From contig NZ_JACHNH010000001.1 in assembly GCF_014205335.1 (NCBI RefSeq), forward strand, positions 5,078,501 through 5,142,500: a DNA stretch of 64,000 bases, read 5' to 3'. This stretch comes from Amorphoplanes digitatis. Its GTDB lineage: Bacteria; Actinomycetota; Actinomycetes; Mycobacteriales; Micromonosporaceae. Shown here in pieces: positions 52,034 through 60,976 of the stretch. Below the pieces are notes generated by a model, which had not been told where the DNA came from, made no database searches, and saw nothing but the letters and a program-made list of their open reading frames with translations. Both the position numbers and the translations under genes were made by a program. Within the stretch, counting starts at the first letter, position 1. Each line of letters starts with the position of its first letter.

Positions 52034-54199
52034 TCACAGGCGCGGGACTGCGGTGACCGTCGCGGCCGTGTTCGCCACCAGGACGAGCGGGGTCGTGACG
52101 TCGGTGCCGTAGGTGCTGGATCCGGTGCCGTTCACGCCGCTGATCTGCACGGTGCCGGCGGCCGGCGAGGTGACCGTCACGGTGCCGGTCGACCGGTCGT
52201 ACACGGGGTCGACGCCGGCGCCGAGCTGCGCGAAGTGCGCGTTACGGACCGTCGTGTACGCCGCGAGGGCCGGCCACTCCAGGTTGATCAGCGGTACGGA
52301 GTAGTAGCCCTCGTACTTGGTCATCACGGAGCCGATCCAGTCCGTCAACAGCGTCCGGCCGGAGCCGTAGTCACGCGTGTTGGCGATGTGGAACGTGTGC
52401 GAGTAGATCGAGCCGGTGGACACGTGCTGGAGCGCGACACCGGCCTCGTAGTCGATGATCTGCTCGTAGGTCAGGTTCGCCGGCCAGTACGGGAACCGGC
52501 CGCTCGGCCCGTAGAAGGAGTTGTAGAACGCGGTCTCCTCCTGCGGCGTGGTGCAGAAGTAGGCGATGTTCGTCGGCCAGTCCGGCACCACTGAGATGCT
52601 CGACTCCAGCGGGTGCACCTTGGCGGCGTTGAGGTGCGCCGGCACGTGGCTGGCGAACGACATGTTGCCGTGCAGGTACTTCACGCCCAGGTCCTTGGCG
52701 GCCTGGAGCAGCTGCGGGTTGGAGCCTTCGAGGCCGTGGTCGACCGGAGGACTGGTGTCGTCCTCCGGGTTCGGGTTGTAGACGCCGAGGCCGGAGTACT
52801 CCGGGGTCTTCAGCACGGTGTCGGGGGTGCTCAGGCCGATCGAGGTGCCCGCGACCCGGTTGCCGTTGATCTCGGAGTAGGAGGTGGCGTAGTTGGTGTT
52901 GTTCAGCTCGGGGTGGTTCAGCGTGTGGTTGACCCACCGGAAGTTCGACTTGAGGCACTTGGTGGTCGCGGTCAGCTCGGTCGGCCCGCCGTTCGGTGCG
53001 CAGGCGCTGCCCGCGAACGGGTCGATGTCGGCGCCGTTGAACGCCAGGTTGAGCTTGAAGCCGGCGGCCTGCGGGTGTGCCGCGCGCAGGGCGACCTGCT
53101 GGTTGTCGAGGTTGACCGCGTCGTGGCCGCTGACCTGCCAGCCGGGCGAGTACTCGACGTGGCCGTCCGGGTAGTAGTGGTCCGAGGTGTTGAACCAGTC
53201 GTCGACGTCGACGTTCAGGTGGTGCCGCTGCTCGCCGAGGAACATGCCCTTTGTCGCCCACCGGACCATGCCGTAGACCAGCAGGTCGGAGTGGAGCAGG
53301 TACTGGTTCGAGGTGAACGTCAGCGCGAGCCGCTCCCGGCCGTCGGTGGAGGTCGTGCGCACGCCGAGCACGCTGCCGCCCTCGGTCAGGGTCGCCTCGG
53401 CGCCACAGCCCGGGGTGATCGCGGTGCGGTAGACGTACGACTGCACCAGCGGGATCTGTGCGGTGCTCTTCAGGTAGTCGAACACGCCCGCGCCGGTCGG
53501 GGTGAGCGAGAGGTTGATCGGCGTGCTGCCGACGCCGGTCTCGCCGGCGGAGGTCAGGCAGTAGTTCTCGGGCCAGGTGCCGTAGCTGGTGTAGAGGGCG
53601 GCCTGGCGGACGCCGAAGTTACGCTCGTACGCCCAGACGATGTTCCACTCGGCCGGGTCGAGGCCGACGAGGTAGCTGCCGCCGGACTCGTAGACCAGCA
53701 TGCTGTTGGTGAGCAGGACGGCGTTGTAGCGGCCGACGCCGTCGGGGCGCACGAACGTGCTCGTGGTGACGGGCGTGGTCGCGCTGTAGAGCACGTCGTA
53801 CGCCACGCCGACCCGATCCAGGGTGGCCTTCCAGGTGGCGACGCCGAAGTCGTTGGTGTCGGTGCCGATGACCAGTGCGCGCAGGGCGACCTGGTCGTTG
53901 AGTCCGGCCACGGCGGCCGCCGCGGCACCGGCCTTCGGCGCGGCGCCGACCGGCTTCGCCGGTTTGACGACCTTGACGCTGCCGGTGCGCTTCGGCAGCG
54001 GGCCGGGGCGCTTCTCGGTGGGGCGCGCGACCTGCGCGAGCCCGGGAACGTTTGGGGGCTGGGCGCCGGGCCGGGCGAGCGGGCCGGCCGCCTGCGCGAC
54101 GGTGGGGTTCGCGGTGCCGAGCAGAACCATCACGACACCGGCCGCGATGAGAGTCAGGCGCGTCGATCCACGACGGCGTACGGGAAGATTGGGGACCAT
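52034..54199 (-). CDS. Secreted CE18/Agd3-like polysaccharide deacetylase
   Basis: A 721-aa exported protein from ATG 54199 (GGAGGTCTTGG before it). Signal peptide (about 1-38), a basic Pro-rich linker (about 40-95), an alpha/beta domain (about 105-320) and a deacetylase domain with NVDVDDWF (D333, D334) and HTLNH (H425, H429), the Asp and H-x3-H metal motifs of the CE18 family. CE18 is the family of Aspergillus Agd3, which removes acetyl groups from galactosaminogalactan. A C-terminal beta domain ends the chain. Deacetylation gives positive charge and cell adhesion. First gene of the operon. Confidence 0.85.
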   Translation of the reverse strand: MVPNLPVRRRGSTRLTLIAAGVVMVLLGTANPTVAQAAGPLARPGAQPPNVPGLAQVARPTEKRPGPLPKRTGSVKVVKPAKPVGAAPKAGAAAAAVAGLNDQVALRALVIGTDTNDFGVATWKATLDRVGVAYDVLYSATTPVTTSTFVRPDGVGRYNAVLLTNSMLVYESGGSYLVGLDPAEWNIVWAYERNFGVRQAALYTSYGTWPENYCLTSAGETGVGSTPINLSLTPTGAGVFDYLKSTAQIPLVQSYVYRTAITPGCGAEATLTEGGSVLGVRTTSTDGRERLALTFTSNQYLLHSDLLVYGMVRWATKGMFLGEQRHHLNVDVDDWFNTSDHYYPDGHVEYSPGWQVSGHDAVNLDNQQVALRAAHPQAAGFKLNLAFNGADIDPFAGSACAPNGGPTELTATTKCLKSNFRWVNHTLNHPELNNTNYATSYSEINGNRVAGTSIGLSTPDTVLKTPEYSGLGVYNPNPEDDTSPPVDHGLEGSNPQLLQAAKDLGVKYLHGNMSFASHVPAHLNAAKVHPLESSISVVPDWPTNIAYFCTTPQEETAFYNSFYGPSGRFPYWPANLTYEQIIDYEAGVALQHVSTGSIYSHTFHIANTRDYGSGRTLLTDWIGSVMTKYEGYYSVPLINLEWPALAAYTTVRNAHFAQLGAGVDPVYDRSTGTVTVTSPAAGTVQISGVNGTGSSTYGTDVTTPLVLVANTAATVTAVPRL

Positions 54200-54851
54200 C
54201 CAAGACCTCCAGAGCGGGGAAGGATCACCACTGTGTGTCGATGTTGAATTTGGACACAGTGAGATCCCCGAAGGTGGCCCGTGGTGAAGCCACGATGGAC
54301 GGTAGCAACCATCGCGAGCACATTCGATGTCCCGAGACTGACCCGATTCTGCCGTTGACCAGTCCATCTTGGAGTGCTAGGCCCATCGATATCCCGACAC
54401 TGTTTTTACGTCTGTCTACATTAGTCACTTACTTGTTAAGGCGCCCTGACATGGGTTTATCCTTAAGTGATCTTAATGAGGACGTAATAAACCAGACACG
54501 CTCCGCATACATCACGCGGCGCAGTGGATCACGGTCGAGCGAGCGCGTAGAGATCAACTTCATCGCCCAGATGATCAACTAAGAGTGATCAGCAACCCAG
54601 AATTCATGATTTCGCGGGCGATCGGGCCATGCGCCCATCCACCGTTGGTACAGGCTTTTCACAGCACCCGAACGAAGCCTCAGGAAAGGTCGGACCGTCC
54701 CCGCCACGCCATGGGCAAGAACGGGCTACGCGATGGGCGGCGACCATCGTGGACAGATCATTTCCCACCCATTGAAATGCGGCGGCAACGGCGGATTCCA
54801 ACGTGGAGGCACCCTAAGTCCATCTTGGTGACATCCGGGCACCCGCCCGGC
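54200..54851. promoter_or_regulatory. AT-richer leader/promoter region of polysaccharide operon
   Basis: A 652-bp region with no convincing gene in any frame. About 54400-54570 is clearly poorer in G+C than the rest of the window and contains TTAAGTGATCTTAATGAG with a CTTAA repeat. The first cluster gene starts at 54199, so promoters and regulatory sites for the operon should be here. The right part also borders the 93-aa gene's 3' end. Confidence 0.55.
54229..54261. promoter_or_regulatory. Inverted repeat before the deacetylase gene
   Basis: CACTGTGT (54229-54236) and ACACAGTG (54254-54261): 8-bp perfect arms with 17 bases between, 29 bp before the start codon. It could be an operator for a dimeric regulator or a hairpin in the mRNA leader. 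Confidence 0.5.
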
Positions 54852-55133
54852 TCATGCCGCGCCGGCGGACTCCACCCGTCGGAGCTGGCCGGCCGCGGGC
54901 TCGGCGTACCGGTCCGCCGCCGGGTCCAGCGCCTTGCCCATCGTCGCCGCGTACCGGGCGGCGACGGCGACGCTGTCGACGGCGAGCGCCCGGCGCTCGC
55001 CCGCGTCGATGGTGCAGCCGGCGCGCAGCAGTTCCCGGATCCGCTGGAAGGTCGCCAGATGCTCGTCGACGGCGGCCAGCACGTAGACCGACAGATCCAC
55101 GTCAGGCGTCGGGGCATAGCTGACTTCCATCAT
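54852..55133 (-). CDS. Small hypothetical protein
   Basis: A 93-aa protein from ATG 55133, six bases behind AGGAG. It is mainly helical and acidic-to-neutral (DLSVYVLAAVDEHLATFQRI, then RELLRAGCTIDAG), with one cysteine, no signal peptide and no membrane span. No family recognised. An inverted repeat ATGCCC/GGGCAT lies at 55190-55207, 57 bp upstream. Codon use fits the neighbours, which supports a real gene. Confidence 0.6.
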   Translation of the reverse strand: MMEVSYAPTPDVDLSVYVLAAVDEHLATFQRIRELLRAGCTIDAGERRALAVDSVAVAARYAATMGKALDPAADRYAEPAAGQLRRVESAGAA

Positions 55134-55249
55134 CAACGGCTCCTGGTGGCATGCGGCGTCACGACCACGGGCGTCTCGAACCACCCGTGATGCCCATGAT
55201 CGGGCATAACCGTCATCCCGGCAGGCGAATCGGAATTGTCGCCGGCCCT

Positions 55250-55921
55250 TCACCCCGGCGCCGTCGGGCTGACCAGTCCGCTCCGGTACGCGACGACGAC
55301 GGCCTGCACCCGGTCGCGGAGCCCGAGCTTGGCGAGGATGCGGGCGACGTGGGTCTTGACCGTCGCCTCGGACAGGTGCAGGCGCCCGGCGAGCTCGGCG
55401 TTGCTCAGGCCCTGCGCCAGCAGGCACAGCACCTCGAGTTCGCGCGGGGTCAGCGCGGCCAGGTCGCGGTGCGCCGCCGCCGGCGCGCTGTCGCGGCGCG
55501 CGAACCGCTCGACGAGCCGGCGGGTGATGGCCGGCGCCAGCAGCGCGTCGCCGGAGCGGACCAGCCGGACCGCGGCGACCAGGTGCTCGGGCGTGACGTC
55601 CTTGAGCAGGAAGCCGCTGGCCCCGGCGGTCAGCGCCGCGTAGACGTACTCGTCGAGGTCGAACGTCGTCAGCATGATCACCCGCGGCCCGGCGCCGGCG
55701 TCGGCGAGGATGCGCCGCGTCGCCTCCAGCCCGTCCAGCTCCGGCATCCGGATGTCCATCAGCACCACGTCGGGCCGGGTACGCCGGACCGCGTCGACGG
55801 CCTCGGCGCCGTTGGCCGCCTCGCCGACGACGTCGATGCCGTCGGCGGTCAGGATCATCCGGAAGCCGGCGCGGACCAGCGCCTGGTCGTCGGCGAGGAC
55901 GACACGCAGCGGTACGGTCAC
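55250..55921 (-). CDS. NarL/LuxR-type response regulator
   Basis: A 223-aa two-component regulator. Receiver domain (about 5-120) with acidic pocket DD (11-12), phospho-acceptor D in VVLMDIRMP (about 56) and K in FLLKD; LuxR-type HTH (about 155-215) with LTPRELEVLCLLAQGLSNAE and TVKTHVARI. Phosphorylated by the kinase encoded just before it, with GTGA overlap. Likely target is the divergent ABC transporter operon, an arrangement common in actinobacteria. Confidence 0.94.
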   Translation of the reverse strand: MTVPLRVVLADDQALVRAGFRMILTADGIDVVGEAANGAEAVDAVRRTRPDVVLMDIRMPELDGLEATRRILADAGAGPRVIMLTTFDLDEYVYAALTAGASGFLLKDVTPEHLVAAVRLVRSGDALLAPAITRRLVERFARRDSAPAAAHRDLAALTPRELEVLCLLAQGLSNAELAGRLHLSEATVKTHVARILAKLGLRDRVQAVVVAYRSGLVSPTAPG

Positions 55922-57231
55922 GGAGCCTCCAGCGGGATCTGCGCGTCGACGCGGTAGCCGCCGCCGGGGCGTCGCCCGGCTTGCAGGGTTCCACCGTAAA
56001 CGGCCAGCCGTTCCCGCAGTCCGATCAGGCCGCGCCCGGCGCCGGCGGCGACCGGCGTGCGCGGCGCGCCGCCGGTGTCGGTGACCAGCACCCGCAGCCG
56101 GTCGGCGCCGTACTCGACGGCCACCGACGCGGTCGCGCCCGCCGCGTGCTTGACGGTGTTTGTCAGCGCCTCCTGCACCACCCGGTAGGCGGCCAGCTCG
56201 ACGCCGGACGGCACCGGGCGCGCCTGGCCCGACATGGTCAGCTCGACCGGCACCCCGCTGTCGCGCACCCGTTCGACGAGTTCGTCCAGCCGGTCCAGGC
56301 CCGGCTGCGGCGCGAGCCCGGCCGCGCCGGCCGGGTCCGGGCCGTCGCTGTCCATGGTGAGCAGGCCCATGACGTGGCGCAGCTCGGCCATCGCCGCCCG
56401 GCCGCCGGCCTCGACCGCGAGCAGCGCCTCGCGGGCCTGCTCGGGGGTGGCGTCCATGACCTTGCGCGCGGCGCCGGCCTGGATGACCATCACGCTGACG
56501 TTGTGCGTCACCACGTCGTGCAGCTCGCGGGCGATCCGGGCGCGCTCGTGCTCGGTGGCGCGGCGCAGCGCCTCGCCCTGTTCGCGTTCCAGCGCGGAGA
56601 GACGCTCCCGGCCCTCGTCGGCGTGCCGCTTCCAGCGGCGGAGCCCGTCGGCCGCCACCAGGATCGGCAGCAGGATCAGGAACGGGACGACGTCGGCCGA
56701 GACGGTCGGCACCGCCTCCTCCTGCAGCCCGCTGTAGAGCAGCGCCGCCACCGGCAGGCTCGCCAGCGCCGGCACCCGGTAGGGGCTGTGCACCGCCGCC
56801 GTGAACGCGGCGATGACGCAGGCGTAGAAGGAGAGCCGCAGCGCGGCGTGGTAGTCGGCCACCATCGGCGCCATGATCATTACGGCCCAGAGCACCGCGA
56901 GCGGGTACCGGCGCCGGAACACCAGTGGGAGCACGACCAGGAGCATCACGAATCCCCAGCCGCTCTGCTGCTCCTCGATCGGCAGGAAGAGCTCACGCCC
57001 CGGTATGGGCGGCATCGGCGGCGGGTATGCCGGGTCGTAGATGATCACGGGTTCCGGGCGACGGTCGGGCACGTCGCCGCCGCCCGCCGCGATCGCGGCC
57101 AGCGCGAGGGAGAGCGCCAGGATCACGTCGAAGGCCCAGCCGCGCCACGACTGTCGCGGCAGCGTGCCGGACGGTTGCAGCAGCCGCCGGGCGGCGGCCC
57201 GCAGCCGCTCGGCCGGCGCCATCTTCATCAC
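55918..57231 (-). CDS. HisKA_3-type sensor histidine kinase
   Basis: A 437-aa membrane kinase (GTG 57231 or the next ATG at 57228). About five TM helices: one at 33-50 and four between 92 and 200, then a coiled-coil with ERARIARELHDVVTHN, phospho-acceptor His in RELHDVV (about 242), and an ATPase domain with ALTNTVKHA (N box) and GRGLIGLRERL (G box). A Pro-rich extracytoplasmic loop (about 55-85) could sense the envelope. It pairs with the response regulator; the signal is perhaps antibiotic or cell-wall stress as for similar sets next to ABC exporters (inference). Confidence 0.92.
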   Translation of the reverse strand: MMKMAPAERLRAAARRLLQPSGTLPRQSWRGWAFDVILALSLALAAIAAGGGDVPDRRPEPVIIYDPAYPPPMPPIPGRELFLPIEEQQSGWGFVMLLVVLPLVFRRRYPLAVLWAVMIMAPMVADYHAALRLSFYACVIAAFTAAVHSPYRVPALASLPVAALLYSGLQEEAVPTVSADVVPFLILLPILVAADGLRRWKRHADEGRERLSALEREQGEALRRATEHERARIARELHDVVTHNVSVMVIQAGAARKVMDATPEQAREALLAVEAGGRAAMAELRHVMGLLTMDSDGPDPAGAAGLAPQPGLDRLDELVERVRDSGVPVELTMSGQARPVPSGVELAAYRVVQEALTNTVKHAAGATASVAVEYGADRLRVLVTDTGGAPRTPVAAGAGRGLIGLRERLAVYGGTLQAGRRPGGGYRVDAQIPLEAP

Positions 57232-57436
57232 CGGCCCATTGTCGCCGCCGGCCCCGGCCGGCGGAATCGCTCCCGAGATCGTCCCGGATACCTCGCTCGC
57301 CTACATCGCGAGGATGACGCCGGTCCCGCTCATCACCGCGCCGTACCGAAGATGCCCCGGAGGGCCGACGCGTCCGGATCGCGAACGGACCTAGCGTCGG
57401 GGCCGCCAGGAAGCGGACGGACCCGAGGAGAGCATC

Positions 57437-58123
57437 ATGCCGGTGATCGAGCTGCACGACGTGACCCGAAAGTACGACGAGGGGCCGCCGGCCCTGCGGG
57501 ACGTGTCGCTGAGCGTCTCGGCCGGCGAGGCGGTCGCGATCCTCGGGCCGTCCGGCAGCGGCAAGTCGACCCTGCTGAACCTGATCGCCGGCCTGGACCG
57601 GCCGACCGCCGGCACCGTCACGGTCGACGGGGTCCGCGTCGACAAGCTCGGCGAGGCCGGCTCGGCACGGTACCGGCGGGCCAGGATCGGCATGGTGTTC
57701 CAGTTCTTCAACCTCCTCGACGACCTGACCGTCGCCGACAACGTCATGCTGCCGGCGCAGCTGTCCGGGATGACGCGCGCCGACGCCCAGCGCCGTGCGG
57801 CCGAACTGCTCGGCACGCTCGGCGTGGACCGGCACTCCGCCGCGTACCCCGGGCGGCTCTCCGGCGGCGAGCGGCAGCGGGTCGCGGTGGCCCGGGCCCT
57901 GATGAACCGCCCGGCGCTGCTGCTGGCCGACGAGCCGACCGGCGCACTGGACACCGCCGCCGGCGACGACGTCCGGCAGCTGCTCAACGAGCTGCACGCC
58001 GACGGCCAGACCATCGTCCTGGTCACCCACGACCTGGCCCTTGCCGAGTCCTGCGCGACCCGCACCGTCCAGCTCGTCGACGGCCGGATCGCCGCCGACA
58101 CCACCTTGGCGGCCCGGCGATGA
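57437..58123 (+). CDS. ABC transporter ATP-binding protein (MacB/LolD type)
   Basis: A 228-aa ATPase with Walker A GPSGSGKST (about 37-45), Q-loop VFQFFNLL, signature LSGGERQRVAVARAL (about 140-154), Walker B LLLADEPTG and H-loop VTHD. The FFNLLDDLTVADN segment is typical of MacB/LolD/FtsE-like subunits that drive FtsX-type permeases. SD GAGGAGAGCATC. Divergent from the two-component system; ATGA overlap with the permease. Confidence 0.95.
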   Translation: MPVIELHDVTRKYDEGPPALRDVSLSVSAGEAVAILGPSGSGKSTLLNLIAGLDRPTAGTVTVDGVRVDKLGEAGSARYRRARIGMVFQFFNLLDDLTVADNVMLPAQLSGMTRADAQRRAAELLGTLGVDRHSAAYPGRLSGGERQRVAVARALMNRPALLLADEPTGALDTAAGDDVRQLLNELHADGQTIVLVTHDLALAESCATRTVQLVDGRIAADTTLAARR

Positions 58124-60504
58124 GCGCACTCGGCCGGGTCGTCCGCTCCGGGGTGGGCCGCCGCCGGGTGCAGACGGTGGTGATCGGCCTGGTCGTGATG
58201 ATCGCGGTGGCCTCGGCCGTGCTCGGCGGGTCGCTGCTGGTTGCCTCCAACGAGCCGTTCGACCGGGCCTTCGCCCAGCAGCGCGGCGCGCACCTGACCG
58301 CGCAGTTCGACGCGGGCGCGGCCACCGAGGCGCAGCTCGCGGCGTCCGCGCACGTCGCCGGGGTCGCCGCCGCGGCCGGCCCGTTCCCGACCGCGGTGAT
58401 CAACCCGGTCGACAACCACGACCGGCCCTTCCCGCCGGCAACGGTGGTCGGGCGGGCCGAACCCGGCGGCGCCGTCGACGCGGTCACCCTGGTCGAGGGG
58501 CGGTGGGCGACCGGGCCCGGCGAGCTCGTGATCGCCGGCGGCGACCGGCCCGTCGGGGGTATGCGGCTGCTCGGCCGGCAATGGCGGATGCCGGACCTGC
58601 CCGGCAGCCCGGCCCTGACCATCGTGGGCGTCGCCCGGTCGGTCAGCGTGACCGCCGACGGCTGGGTGGTGCCGGAGCAGATCGCGGCGCTGACCGGATC
58701 CGGCGCCGCCGGCGGCTACCAGATGCTCTACCGCCTCGCCGCGGCCGACAGCGCCGCGCAGGTCGAGGCGGGCCGCGCCGCGGTGCAGGCGGCCCTGCCC
58801 GCCGGTGCGCTGACCGCGGCGCGCTCCTGGCTCACCACCCGGGCGGAGAGCGCCAACAACACCGCGCTGCTCGTCCCGTTCCTCGTCGCGTTCGGGGTGC
58901 TGGGCGTGGTGATGGCCGTGCTCATCGTCGGCAACGTGATCGCCGGCGCGGTCGGCACCGGCACCCGCCGGATCGGCATCCTCAAGGCGCTCGGGTTCAC
59001 CCCGAACCAGGTCGTGCGGGCGTACCTGGCGCAGGCGCTGGTGCCGGCACTGGCCGGCGCCGCGCTCGGCGTCGTCGCCGGCAACGCGCTCACCGTCCCG
59101 CTGCTGGCCGAGACGAACAGGATCTACGGCACCTCCGACTCGGGGGTCGCGCCGTGGGTCGACCTCGCGGTGGTCGCCGGTGCGCTCGCCCTGGTCGCCG
59201 CGACCGCCTGGGCCGCCGCGTCCCGGGCCGGCCGGCTGCGCACGGTCGACGCGCTCGCCGTCGGGCGCACCCCGACGCCCGGCCGCGGCCAGGCCGCGGC
59301 CCGGCTGTCGGCGCGGATCCCGCTGCCCCGCCCGGTGACCCTCGGCCTGGCACACCCCTTCGCCCGGCCCCTGCGGTCGGCCACGATCGTCGCGGCGATC
59401 GCGTTCGGCGCCGCCGCCGTGACGTTCTCCGTCGGGCTGGGCGCCTCCCTGAACCGGGTACAGGCCACCGAGAACCACGGCGACATCGTGATCCACCCCA
59501 ACCACCAGATCAGCGCGCCGCCGCCCGGCGCCGCACCGGGCGCGGAGCCCGGGCCGGGCGCGGAACCCGGTCCGCCGCCGGCGATCGACCCGGCGGCGGT
59601 GGTCGCGGCGATCACCGCCGCGGACGGCACCGCCGGTTACAGCGGCTTCGCGCAGACCGAGGTGACCGCCGCCGGGCTCACCGGCAGCGTCGAGGCGCTC
59701 GCGTTCACCGGCGACAAGTCGTCGTACGGCTACCAGATGGTCGACGGCGCCTGGTTCGGTGGGCCCGGCGAGATCGTCGTGTCGACGCCGTTCCTGACCG
59801 CCATCGGCGCCGGCATCGGGGACACCGTGGTGCTGACCGACCACGGCAAGCAGATCACCGTCCGGATCGTCGGGGAGGTCTTCAACACCGAGAACGACGG
59901 CCTGCAACTGCTCACCGCCGCGGAGACCCTCGCCGCCGCCGAACCGGAGCTTCAGGCGATGGAGTACAACGTCGTCCTGCGGCCCGGCACCGACCCGGTC
60001 GCCTACGCCGAGGCGCTGGGCGCGGTCCTGTCGCCGCTGGGCGCGCAGGCGACGGTCGTCGAGACCGGCACCGACGAACTACTGATCATCATCAACTCGC
60101 TCACCACCCTGCTCACCCTGCTGCTCCTGATCGTCGCGGCCCTCGGCGTGCTGAACATGGTCGTCCTGGAGACCCGCGAACGCGTACACGACCTCGGCGT
60201 GCACAAGGCGCTCGGCATGTCACCGCGGCAGACCATCGCCATGGTCATCGCGTCTGTGGTCGTCACGGGGCTGGCCGGCGGCGTCGTCGGCATGCCGCTC
60301 GGTGTGCTGTTGCAGCGGCTGGTCCTCGGCGACATGGGCCGCATCTCGGGCTTCAACCTGCCCGCCGCGATCATCGACGTCTACCACCCGGCCGAGCTGG
60401 TGCTGTTCGGCCTCGGCGGGCTGTTCATCGCCGTACTCGGCTCGCTCCTGCCGGCCGGCTGGGCGGCCCGCACCAGCACCGCCGCGGCGCTGCGTACCGA
60501 ATGA
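58120..60504 (+). CDS. FtsX-like ABC permease
   Basis: A 794-aa permease from ATG 58120. Two repeats of the FtsX/MacB fold: TM1 (about 17-45), extracytoplasmic domain, three TMs (about 245-370), then TM (about 418-440), second extracytoplasmic domain with a Pro/Gly-rich insert (about 465-490), and the last three TMs (about 655-785). Conserved GTRRIGILKALGFTP and ERVHDLGVHKALGMSP mark the coupling segments. Such full-length permeases work as mechanotransmission exporters for antibiotics, peptides or lipids, often for self-protection. The substrate is unknown. Confidence 0.92.
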   Translation: MSALGRVVRSGVGRRRVQTVVIGLVVMIAVASAVLGGSLLVASNEPFDRAFAQQRGAHLTAQFDAGAATEAQLAASAHVAGVAAAAGPFPTAVINPVDNHDRPFPPATVVGRAEPGGAVDAVTLVEGRWATGPGELVIAGGDRPVGGMRLLGRQWRMPDLPGSPALTIVGVARSVSVTADGWVVPEQIAALTGSGAAGGYQMLYRLAAADSAAQVEAGRAAVQAALPAGALTAARSWLTTRAESANNTALLVPFLVAFGVLGVVMAVLIVGNVIAGAVGTGTRRIGILKALGFTPNQVVRAYLAQALVPALAGAALGVVAGNALTVPLLAETNRIYGTSDSGVAPWVDLAVVAGALALVAATAWAAASRAGRLRTVDALAVGRTPTPGRGQAAARLSARIPLPRPVTLGLAHPFARPLRSATIVAAIAFGAAAVTFSVGLGASLNRVQATENHGDIVIHPNHQISAPPPGAAPGAEPGPGAEPGPPPAIDPAAVVAAITAADGTAGYSGFAQTEVTAAGLTGSVEALAFTGDKSSYGYQMVDGAWFGGPGEIVVSTPFLTAIGAGIGDTVVLTDHGKQITVRIVGEVFNTENDGLQLLTAAETLAAAEPELQAMEYNVVLRPGTDPVAYAEALGAVLSPLGAQATVVETGTDELLIIINSLTTLLTLLLLIVAALGVLNMVVLETRERVHDLGVHKALGMSPRQTIAMVIASVVVTGLAGGVVGMPLGVLLQRLVLGDMGRISGFNLPAAIIDVYHPAELVLFGLGGLFIAVLGSLLPAGWAARTSTAAALRTE

Positions 60505-60515
60505 GGCCCGGACCG

Positions 60516-60555
60516 GCGCGCACCACCGACGGGGTGATCCGTCGGTGGTGCGCGC
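60516..60555. terminator. Strong bidirectional terminator hairpin
   Basis: A 17-bp perfect stem, GCGCGCACCACCGACGG (60516-60532) with 60539-60555, and a 6-base loop GGTGAT, between convergent stop codons at 60504 and 60587. No U-tract, as is common in actinomycetes. Confidence 0.85.
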
Positions 60556-60586
60556 AGGCCGTGCGGATGAGGCCCCGGCGTACCCG

Positions 60587-60976
60587 TCAGGCGAGCGCCT
60601 TGGCCTTGAGGGAGTCGAACTCCTGCTGGGTGATCGCCCCGGACTGGAGCAGCTCCTGACCCTTGGCGATCTGCGCCGCCGGGTCGCCGCCACCGCCGTT
60701 GCTGCCGGCCACGCGGCGGATGTACTCCTGCTGATCCGCGGCCCTGGCCTCGTGCCGGGCAATCGTGCGCTCGGCCATGCTCTTACCGCGGGCGACCAGG
60801 TAGACGATCATCGTGATGAACGGCAGGAAGAGCAGTGCGAGGATCCACACGGTCTTGATCCAGCCGCTCGTCTCGCCGTCGCCGAACAGATCCGTCAGGA
60901 TCCGGAACAGGATCAGGAAGTAGAAGAAGATGAAGTAGAAGATCAGTAGGCTCCAGAGAAATTCGCCGAACGTCAC
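60587..60976 (-). CDS. SHOCT-domain membrane protein
   Basis: A 129-aa protein from GTG 60976 (AAAGGGG nine bases ahead). Two TM helices (about 7-27 and 38-60) of the PLDc_N type, a cytoplasmic linker with AERTIARHEARAADQQEYIRRV, and a C-terminal SHOCT domain (about 100-129: QELLQSGAITQQEFDSLKAKAL). SHOCT is a short oligomerisation module; such proteins occur widely in actinomycetes, with no established role. The upstream frame to 61081 lacks protein-like sequence. Confidence 0.85.
   Translation of the reverse strand: MTFGEFLWSLLIFYFIFFYFLILFRILTDLFGDGETSGWIKTVWILALLFLPFITMIVYLVARGKSMAERTIARHEARAADQQEYIRRVAGSNGGGGDPAAQIAKGQELLQSGAITQQEFDSLKAKALA

Noticed and set aside
54235..54582. 115-codon rightward frame upstream of the polysaccharide operon
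   Set aside because: No ribosome site, composition unlike genes here, and it lies in the AT-richer leader region; treated as non-coding.
54585..55190. 201-codon rightward frame before the small hypothetical gene
   Set aside because: Overlaps the better-supported leftward 93-aa gene and lacks protein-like patterns.
55981..58119. Extension of the FtsX permease frame far upstream
   Set aside because: This part is antisense to the histidine kinase and out of frame with the ATPase; the real start at 58120 has the usual ATGA overlap.
57391..59907. Long antisense open frame over the ABC transporter
   Set aside because: Low-complexity translation; the sense strand encodes standard ABC ATPase and FtsX permease.
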